Assembly (NCBI GenBank): GCA_036396915.1
Contig: DASWJX010000253.1
Span: 1-15,655 of the forward strand
Origin: BM509 sp036396915
Lineage (GTDB): Bacteria > Desulfobacterota > Desulfuromonadia > Desulfuromonadales > Geopsychrobacteraceae
Length of the DNA: 15,655 nucleotides
Direction: 5' to 3'
Below the pieces are notes generated by a model, which was given only the letters and a program-made list of their open reading frames with translations, was not told the DNA's origin and ran no database searches. Below are positions 7,601 to 14,500 of the stretch, piece after piece. Position numbers and translations under genes: made by a program. The stretch's first letter is position 1. Each line of letters starts with the position of its first letter.

Positions 7601-10600
7601 GTCGGCATAGGCCTGCTCGATCACTTGCGGATAATCGATGGTATCAAGGGCCTGGGCGAGGATGACGTCGGCCGCGCTTTCGCTGGTGACCGGATAGCTT
7701 GTGCCCAGCGCGCAGCTGTAGTTGGTCAGCCCCTCCGGGGGGGTGGTTTCGAACAGGTGCAGGTCCCGATAGGCTTTGGCTACCGGCTTCACCACCTCGC
7801 AGTGCACCGTGGTCACGCCCCGCAGCGGGATGAAGTGGCAGCCGAGATCCTGCACCAGCTGTTCCACCTGCCGGCGGTCGCCGCCGACCACCGCCTCCTT
7901 ATAGCTGTTGATGATCAGCAGGTAGGCGCGGCTTCGGCCCTTGAGCTGTTTTCTGATCTCGGCCGCCGGGGCAGTGACGATCCCCAGCAGCCAGTCGACC
8001 TTGCTCTTGGCCGGCAGGCCCCAGCTCTGCCGGACCGCCTTGCACTGTCCGGCCAGATCCTCGGTAAACAGGGTCGACTTCTCCAGTCGACTCAGCATGC
8101 CGTCGCGATCCCGCCAGGTTCCGGAAGAGAACAGCCCGGCCGACTCACCCAAACTGTAGCCGCTGATCGCCTGCGGCTCGATGCCGAAGCTGCGCAGCAG
8201 GTCGCTGAGCGCGGTGCAGAGCGCCACGTGGGAGATGACCAGGGCGTTGTGGTCCTCGTGAATCGACTCGTTGAGGCTGTTCTGCCAAAACTGTTCGGGC
8301 TGGTACTGCTGCTTCAGATACTGGCTGAGCCGGTCCTGGCGGTTGAAAATCTCGGGCCAGTGCACCGAAAGCTCCCGCCCCATCCCGGCGAAGTGATTGC
8401 CGGAACCGGGGAAGACGAAGGCCAGCTTGCCTGTTGTGCCCAGCGGCTCGGGGCTGTAGAACAGCCGGTCGCGGATGGCCGCGGACAGATCGTTTCCTGA
8501 ATGGGGACCGAGCGGCTTTCGCGGATTTTTTTGCAGGGCGGTCGCGGCGTGCTCCAGCTGGGTCAGCAGCTCCTCCGGCCCGGCGGACACCAGCGCCAGG
8601 CAGAGCTTGCGCTGCCGGTCGAGCGGCGACTCGCTCAGCCAGCGCGCGGCCAGGGTCTCCATGTCGTTGCTGTCGGCGGCGGCCAGCAACGCCTTCAAGG
8701 CTGCGATCTTCTGCCGCAGCGCTTCCGGCGTGTCGGCTTCCAGGGCAAACAGGCCTTCACGCCTGGCCCCGAGCGGAGGGCTCTGTGCCGGTTTCAGGTT
8801 CTTGCCGCTGCTCTCCTCATGCTCTTCAAGCAGGGCATGCGAGCAGCTGCCGTCCACCCCGAAACCGCTGACCAGAGCCCGGCGCGGCCCTTCGGCACGA
8901 TTTCTCAGCCAGTACTGCGCGTCCTGCAGGGCGACAAACTTACGCTTGCCGCGTATCCATTCGTAGCGCAGGCTGTCCACATTGCGCAAGCCGGGGAGCA
9001 TCCTGCGGTGCAGGCAGAGGGCGGTTTTGACCAGCGAGGCCAGCCCGGCAGCCGCGCCCGCATGTCCGATATCGGCCTTGACGCTGCCGATATGGCAGGG
9101 GTTGGCGCTGGTTTCCGCGCCGATGAGGGTGCTCAGACAGTCCGCTTCCAGGCCGTCCTCGGCGGGAACCCCGCTGCCGTTGGTCTCCAGGTAGGAGACG
9201 CTGGCCGGATTGACCCCGGCATTCTGTAAGGTCCGCTCAAGCGCCAGGCGGTAGGCTTTGGCTTCCGGCCGCGCGGACTCGACGGTGCCGCCGGTGGCGG
9301 TCCCGATCCCCTTGATGACGGCATAGATATGATCCCCGTCTTGCTTGGCATCTTCCAGCCGTTTCAGGACCACCGCGGCGGCACCTTCTCCGACCAGGGT
9401 TCCGTCTGCGTCCTTGTCGAAAGGGCGGATTTTGCCTCCGGGAGAATAGGGCGAGACGTCGTGCCGGCCGAGCACCGAGCGCAGGTCGCCGGCCATGTCG
9501 GCGGCGCCGACGATGGCCCGGTTGATCGAGCCTTCCTGCAGGGCGTGCATGCCCACCTCCAGGGCCCGCAGTCCGGAATTCTCTTCGTTCGACAGGGTGA
9601 AGCAGGGGCCGCCGACCCGGAACTCCTTGGCGATGCGGCTGGCGACGATGCTGCCGAGCGCGCCCATGGTGCGGTTGGCGGTCAAGGCCGGACCGGCGCT
9701 GGCGCGCAAACTGTCGATCCAGGCCTCAAGCTCGCTTGCGGTCAGTTCGAGTCCGAGCTGCTCGGCCCAGTTGCGGGCCTGTCTGGCGATGCCCCAGCGA
9801 AAACTGAAATTGGTCGCGTTCAGGTCGAGCCCGGCGCCGATGAAGACCCCGGTGAAGAGCAGATCCTCATGCTTCAGTCCGGCGTCCTGCAGCGCCTGAC
9901 CGGCCACTTTGAGCATCAACAGCTGGCGCGGCAGCATCTCCGCCAGTTCGGTCGGCGGAATCCGGAACTCTCCCGGCTGCGAAAAGACTTCCGGGACGAA
10001 GTGCCCCTTGACGCCCGGCAGCCCTGGATCCGATTCGGTCAGCCAGTGGCTCGACTCCGCTCCCCACCAGTTGCTCGGGGCCGTGGCTTCAATCCCGTCA
10101 GCCCGGCCGAGCACCCGCTGCTGAAAGCGGCTCAGCGAGTCCCAGGGTCCGAAATGCGCCCCCAGGCCGACAATCGCGATCGGCTGCGCTTTCTTCTTGA
10201 AGGAAGGATGGAAGGCCAGGGTCTTCTTGACCGGTTTCTGCGGCAGCCACTCTTCGATCAGCAGGTGGGCGTTGATGCCGCCGAAACCGAAAGCGCTCAC
10301 CGCGGCCCGCCGCGGGACGCCGGGCTTGCGCGGTTGCCAGGCAACCGGTGCGTTGAGAATCCGAAACGGACTGCCGTCGATGGCAACGCCCCGGGCCGGA
10401 CGGGAATAATTGGCGGTCGGCGGCAGCTGCTCATGCTTGAGCGCCAGCAGCGTTTTGATCAGCGCCGCCGAGCCGGCCGCGGTCAGCAGGTGGCCGATAT
10501 TCGATTTGACCGAGCCGATCACGCATTGGCCCGGTCGCCAGCCCTGCTCTCCCCAGAGCTGTTTCAGACTGGCAAATTCCACCGCGTCGCCGACCGGGGT

Positions 10601-11593
10601 GCCGGTGGCGTGGCACTCGATCAGGTCCACGTCGCCGGGCTTCCAGCCGGCCTGCTGGTAGGCCGAGCGCATCGCCCGCAACTGCCCTTCGGCGGCCGGC
10701 GCCAGCAGACTGCCGCCGAGATCGTTGGAGAGGCCGACGGCGCGGATCAGCGCGTAGATGTGATCGCCGGCGCGGAGCGCATCCTCGGTCCGCTTGAGCA
10801 GCAGCATGCCGCAGCCTTCGCCGACCACCAGGCCGTCTCCGGCCCGGTCGAAGGGGGAGCAGGTGCCGGTGGGGGAGAGCGCCCGCAGCTGCGAGAAGCC
10901 CATCTGGGTGTAGAGCGAGTCGGGCCGGGACAGGCCGCCGGTCAGCATGGCGTCGGCCCGGCCGGAGGTCAGTTCGTCCACCGCCAGTTTGATCGCGTAC
11001 AGCGACGAGGCGCAGGCGGCGTCGAGGGTGAAGCACCCCCCCTGCAGGCCGAGCGCCTTGGCCAGGATGCCGGCCGGCAGTCCGGCCACGTAGCGATTGA
11101 GCGGCGCAACGGCCTCTTGCGGCGCCGCCGCCGGGCGTTCGAGCAGTTGCTCCTCGAAGGTCCGGCCGAGCAGCTCGCGGGCCAGCGCCGAGGATTTCTC
11201 GCTCGGCAGGGCCAGGTTGCCGATGATCACCCCGGTTCGTGCCCGGTCGAGATCCCCGTTTGCCGCATCGGCAAAGGCCTGATGTCCGGCGCGCAGCAGC
11301 AAGCGATAGAGCGGATCGAGCGCGGCAAGAAACTGCGGATCGATCGCCAGGCCGGGGATCGATGAGATATCCGCTTCGTCGTCGATGAAGCAGGCTTTTT
11401 GCGAGTACAGCTTGTCCGGCGCGCCGACCTGCGGATCGAAGAGCTCATCCGGGTCGAGCAGCCAGCGTCCCTGCGGCGGTTTGCGGGCCGTGGCGATATT
11501 GCCGGTAATGTTTTCCCAGAAACGGTCCAGGGTCGGCGACATGGGAAACATGCCGCCGACCCCGACGATGGCAACCGATTTTCCGTGCTTCAT
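4637..11593 (-). CDS. pfaC: PfaC-type synthase with inserted acyltransferase: KS-CLF-AT-DH-DH
   Basis: A 2318-residue iterative synthase subunit predicted to condense, set chain length, transfer acyl groups and dehydrate/isomerise. Domains: ketosynthase 1-450 (C194 in DAACASS, H328, H368, all intact); a second KS-fold domain about 470-925 with E671 aligned to the Cys and N805 to the first His, H844 kept, hence a chain-length factor; acyltransferase about 1055-1375 (FPGSGNHFAGMG, GYSLGES with S1147, H1264); Pro/Ala linker and helix about 1415-1520; two FabA-like double-hotdog dehydratases about 1550-1945 and 1995-2318. In each dehydratase the second hotdog has the catalytic His (H1838 in CHFCDDHVMPG; H2217 in AHFYQDPVCPG) and an acidic partner (E1852, E2231). 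Start: ATG at 11593, 2 nt after the upstream stop, with AGGGGG 10 nt ahead; an in-frame ATG at 11659 would add 22 non-homologous-looking residues inside pfaA. Canonical PfaC lacks the AT, which normally resides in PfaB; no separate pfaB lies between the genes. Confidence 0.93.
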   Translation of the reverse strand: MKHGKSVAIVGVGGMFPMSPTLDRFWENITGNIATARKPPQGRWLLDPDELFDPQVGAPDKLYSQKACFIDDEADISSIPGLAIDPQFLAALDPLYRLLLRAGHQAFADAANGDLDRARTGVIIGNLALPSEKSSALARELLGRTFEEQLLERPAAAPQEAVAPLNRYVAGLPAGILAKALGLQGGCFTLDAACASSLYAIKLAVDELTSGRADAMLTGGLSRPDSLYTQMGFSQLRALSPTGTCSPFDRAGDGLVVGEGCGMLLLKRTEDALRAGDHIYALIRAVGLSNDLGGSLLAPAAEGQLRAMRSAYQQAGWKPGDVDLIECHATGTPVGDAVEFASLKQLWGEQGWRPGQCVIGSVKSNIGHLLTAAGSAALIKTLLALKHEQLPPTANYSRPARGVAIDGSPFRILNAPVAWQPRKPGVPRRAAVSAFGFGGINAHLLIEEWLPQKPVKKTLAFHPSFKKKAQPIAIVGLGAHFGPWDSLSRFQQRVLGRADGIEATAPSNWWGAESSHWLTESDPGLPGVKGHFVPEVFSQPGEFRIPPTELAEMLPRQLLMLKVAGQALQDAGLKHEDLLFTGVFIGAGLDLNATNFSFRWGIARQARNWAEQLGLELTASELEAWIDSLRASAGPALTANRTMGALGSIVASRIAKEFRVGGPCFTLSNEENSGLRALEVGMHALQEGSINRAIVGAADMAGDLRSVLGRHDVSPYSPGGKIRPFDKDADGTLVGEGAAAVVLKRLEDAKQDGDHIYAVIKGIGTATGGTVESARPEAKAYRLALERTLQNAGVNPASVSYLETNGSGVPAEDGLEADCLSTLIGAETSANPCHIGSVKADIGHAGAAAGLASLVKTALCLHRRMLPGLRNVDSLRYEWIRGKRKFVALQDAQYWLRNRAEGPRRALVSGFGVDGSCSHALLEEHEESSGKNLKPAQSPPLGARREGLFALEADTPEALRQKIAALKALLAAADSNDMETLAARWLSESPLDRQRKLCLALVSAGPEELLTQLEHAATALQKNPRKPLGPHSGNDLSAAIRDRLFYSPEPLGTTGKLAFVFPGSGNHFAGMGRELSVHWPEIFNRQDRLSQYLKQQYQPEQFWQNSLNESIHEDHNALVISHVALCTALSDLLRSFGIEPQAISGYSLGESAGLFSSGTWRDRDGMLSRLEKSTLFTEDLAGQCKAVRQSWGLPAKSKVDWLLGIVTAPAAEIRKQLKGRSRAYLLIINSYKEAVVGGDRRQVEQLVQDLGCHFIPLRGVTTVHCEVVKPVAKAYRDLHLFETTPPEGLTNYSCALGTSYPVTSESAADVILAQALDTIDYPQVIEQAYADGVRIFLETGPGNSCSRMIDSILERRPHLARASCIAGQDAASLILRLLAQCLAERVPLELGSLYPLRSGESEAKTVEKRKIMTSIGGGRFNPPRPVKTPAVAAQPEPAAETAAAPLAPLAPLAPLAAEPRPQVTQEASTLDLLSETLNLKAAAHQSYLKFSGTMEQTLAENIALQMSLLQQLHAAGAALPELAPRPGSQPLNPAAVPARTGPSSAVKAATPVAFERDMCLEFATGSIANMLGPAFAEVDSYPTRVRLPDEPLMLVDRILSVEGEPRSMTGGRVVTEHDVTSDRWYLDGGRIPTCIAVEAGQADLFLSAYLGIDFISKGKAVYRLLDAVVTFHRGLPVPGEVIRYDIRIDQFFRQDQTYLFRFNFEGTVNGEPLLSMKNGCAGFFTEQELAAGQGIVHTKLDLLPQSGKLPDDWRELVPLAHESYDAAQVDAIYRGDLAAAFGERFSGLPLNKPYTLPGGTLKLVDRVVALDPQGGRYGLGQIRAEMDIDPNDWFLTCHFCDDHVMPGTLMYECCMHSLRIFLLRMGWIGEEGSTWCEPVPGVDSGLKCRGQVTAATRTVTYQVSIKELGYGPEPFAIVDALMFADGKAIVEIPDMSVRLAGLSRRQVEELWLGSDAAAAAPLYDYDKILAYSAGNPSEAFGEPYRIFDRERKIARLPRPPFQFLDRITAVSGEPFKLAEGATCVAEYDVPPDAWYFQAGRQQEMPFAILLETGLQPCGWLAAYLGSALTSATDLKFRNLDGNAVQHRPVTAESGTLTTRVKITRISSSGGMIIQNYDFSISDRQGPVYSGDTVFGFFSAASLAQQVGVRGAALYAPDAAELARAEQFPYPTQAPFPAAKLRMVDRIDLYIADGGPRGLGFIRGSKQVDPREWFFKAHFYQDPVCPGSLGLESFLQLLKVVAVRRWDGTADSRLETIACGEPHRWNYRGQIVPDNRQVRIEAEVTAIDESRQLLKANGTLSVDGKIIYQLHDFSLRFRR
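7227..7262. repeat. Four 9-bp direct repeats in the pfaC post-AT linker
   Basis: The unit GCGAGCGGG occurs four times head to tail, the first copy with one change. On the coding strand it specifies a Pro-Leu-Ala repeat (APLAPLAPLAPLA, about residues 1444-1456), a flexible interdomain linker. As a multiple of three it can expand or contract by slippage without losing frame. Confidence 0.85.
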
Positions 11594-11595
11594 GC

Positions 11596-14500
11596 TCAGG
11601 CAACCCCCTGCAGCTTGTTGCGCTGAAAGCTGGCGTTGAGGGAGGCGTCGATGACGCACTGGTAGTCTTCAATCCGGGCGATCAAACTTCCGCTGACCGG
11701 GTCGATAAAATCGATCTCGGCCGCCGCCTTGCTCGAACTCTGTTCGAGCAGCCGGACGCGGATCTCGGCGCCGTGCTCCGGGAAGCGCTCCTGGTACTGG
11801 CGATAGCGTCCGGCAAAGACCGGCAACGACCCGGCATTGTAGCGCTCGAAACTCCACAGGATCAGCAGCTGGAAGCTGCAGTCGAGCGCCAGCGGATCGG
11901 ACAGCCAGGCGTTGCGCAGCGGCTGGGTGATCCACTGCTGCGGCGCCGGGGCCGGCCGGACCAGGCAGCTGATGCCGGCATCGGAACAACCGAGCACTTC
12001 GCGGATGCCGTGGAAATCGGGGCCGTGGAAGAGGCGCTCCGGCCGGTAAATCTCCTCGATCGGCCGGGCATAGTCCGGCAGCTCCAGGCGCTCCGCCGCC
12101 GCTTTCGCTGCCGGCAGCCGCCCGGCGAGCACGATCTTGGCCCGGGCATGGACATGCTGCCGGCCGTCGGCCGCCGTGCCGGACAGTTCGACGGGAACCA
12201 CGTGCACCCCGTCGCTCTTGATCGCCTTGCCGGTCATCAGCTGCAGGTTATGCACCTGCCCCGCTTCGAGAATCACCCCCTTGAGGACCCGCAAGTCGTT
12301 GAAGCCGTGAAACCTGAGGCCGGGGTTGTTGTGAATGGCGGCATGGGCCAGCCATTCCACGATCACCGCCAGCGGCAAAACCGCCCGGCCGTCGAGGACA
12401 TGCGATTTCAGGAACGGGTACTGCTCGATCGACAGATCAAGGTCAAACGCCCTGGAAACATAGATGTTCTGCTGCTGGACCGGCTCCTCGCTTGCCTCCT
12501 GCTGATCGGCGCCGAGGATCACCAGTTCGACCGGGCCGCCGGGAGGGGTGGAGATCTCCTGGATCAGGTACTGCGCCCCGGCCTTCAGGTCGATGACCCT
12601 GATGCCCTCCTGCTCGAACACCTGCTTGAGCGCCGCTGTCACCATGCCGCCGTCCCAGGGGCCCCAGTTGAGCGATACCACCCGGCAGGCGGGGCGGGCT
12701 GTCGCCTGCTGCTGGGCCAGCTTGTTGAGGATTTCGTTGGCCACCGCGTAATCGATCTGGCCGGTTCTGCCGAAGCGTCCGGTCGAGGACGAGAACAGCG
12801 CCATGAAGTTCAGCGGGTCCGCTTCGACCGCCGCCAGCATGGCCCGCAGTCCGGCGATCTTGGTCTGATAGACCGCGTCGAACTGCTCCAGCGTCTTGTC
12901 CTTGATCAGTCGGTCCGCCAGGACTCCGGCGCCATGGATCAGGCCCTTGACCGGACCGAACTGCTGGCGGGCCTCGGCGATGACGGCCGCAACGGCGGCG
13001 GCATCGCGCAGGTCGACGGAGCGATAGACGGCCGTACCGCCGGCCGCTTCGATCCTGCCGATGTTTTTCAGGATTTCGCGATTGCTGCTGAGCTCCCGAT
13101 AACGCCGGGCCACGTCTTTCGGCTTGAGCGGCGACTGCGCGTGGGCGATCAGGGCTTTTTTGATCTCGTTTTCCGCAGTGAGGCCGGTCAGCCAGTCGGG
13201 TTCCGCGGTCGCTTCGGGGCTGCGCCCCAACAGCAGCAGGGTCGCCTGGCCGGCTTTGGCCAGGGCAACGGCAACTTCGGCGGTCACGCCCCGCGCGCCA
13301 CCGCTGATTACCACCAGTTCGCCGGCGGCAAGCGGCATCTGCCGGCGCTCGGCCGGGACGGACTGGCTTGTTAATTTCAGGCTGTACAGACCCTGTGCGG
13401 TCAAACCGATTTCGACCGGTCCCCGGGTCAGTATTTCATCGACCACCCTGTGTGCGGTTTGTTCGGTGTCGGCCAGATCGTTTGCCAGGTCCAGCGCCTT
13501 GCAGTGGATACCCGGCCATTCGTGCCCGGCCGTCTTGCACAGACCGGCCAGTCCACCCGACAGCGGGTCGTGCAGCGGAGCGCCCGGCGTCAGGCCGAAG
13601 CAGCCGTTGAGACGCGACAGGGTGGCGAGGAAGGGGCTGGCGCCTGTTTCCGCGGCAGCGGTCAGGGCCGGTTCCACCCGCTGCAGCAGTTGAAACGCCT
13701 GCTGCAAAAAGCGGTCGCCAGTGCCCTGCCGCGGCGCGACAATGATCAGGCCGGACAGCTGCGGCGAGGGCTCGCTGGCCAGCAGTTCCTCGATCGCCGC
13801 CTGGCGGGGCACCAGCTGCCGGGCTTCAAGCTCGCGGCACAGCTGCGCCGGAAGCGCGCCGCCGTCAGCGGTGACCCATATTTCGGCGCCGGCGGCGGGT
13901 TGCAAACGGTCACGAACGGTTTTTGCCTGCAGCGGCACGACCTTGAGCACCTGGCGCTCGATGCTGGCCGCGGTTTGACTGCTTGCGGCAGCTTCCGGCG
14001 CTGCTGCCGATTCGGGGGTGCCGGAGACGCTGGCCAGAAAATCGACAATCTGGCCGAGGGTCTGCAGCGTGCCCAGGTGCTCCGGCTTGATGGCCGGCAC
14101 CCCGGGGAGCTGCTCCTGCAGGGCGGAAAGGATCTCCACCCGCTTGATCGAATCGATGCCCAGATCGGTATCGAGCGCCATCTCCAGCTCCAGCATCGCC
14201 ACCGGATAGCCGGTTTTCGCGGCGACCACGTCGAGCAGCGTGGTGGCGACCGTGTCCCGCGCGATGCGCGTCACCGGCGTAGCTGCGGCCGGCGGCAGAG
14301 CGCCGGGTTTATGGCGACCGCCGGCCAGATGTTCGACGATCTGGCCGATCGTCTGCAATACGCCCAGATCTTCCGGCTTGACGGCCGGGGCGTCGGGCAG
14401 CCGTTGCTGCAGGGCGGAGAGGATCTCCACCCGCTTGATCGAATCGATGCCCAGGTCGGTATCGAGGGCCATCTCCAGTTCCAGCATCTCCACCGGGTAG

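Noticed and set aside
4664..8500. A 1278-codon open frame on the plus strand opposite pfaC
   Set aside because: GC-rich antisense shadow: its translation is Gly/Ala/Arg/Asp-rich with no recognisable domain, whereas the minus strand encodes intact AT and dehydratase motifs. The same applies to plus-strand frames at 9329-11365, 13450-15309, 11773-13374 and 902-2050.
11594..11659. Alternative pfaC start at 11659, 22 codons upstream
   Set aside because: It would overlap pfaA by 64 bp, and the added residues (MRHRRLPQRQ...) resemble an out-of-frame reading of the pfaA end. The ATG at 11593 sits right before the KS domain and has a ribosome site.
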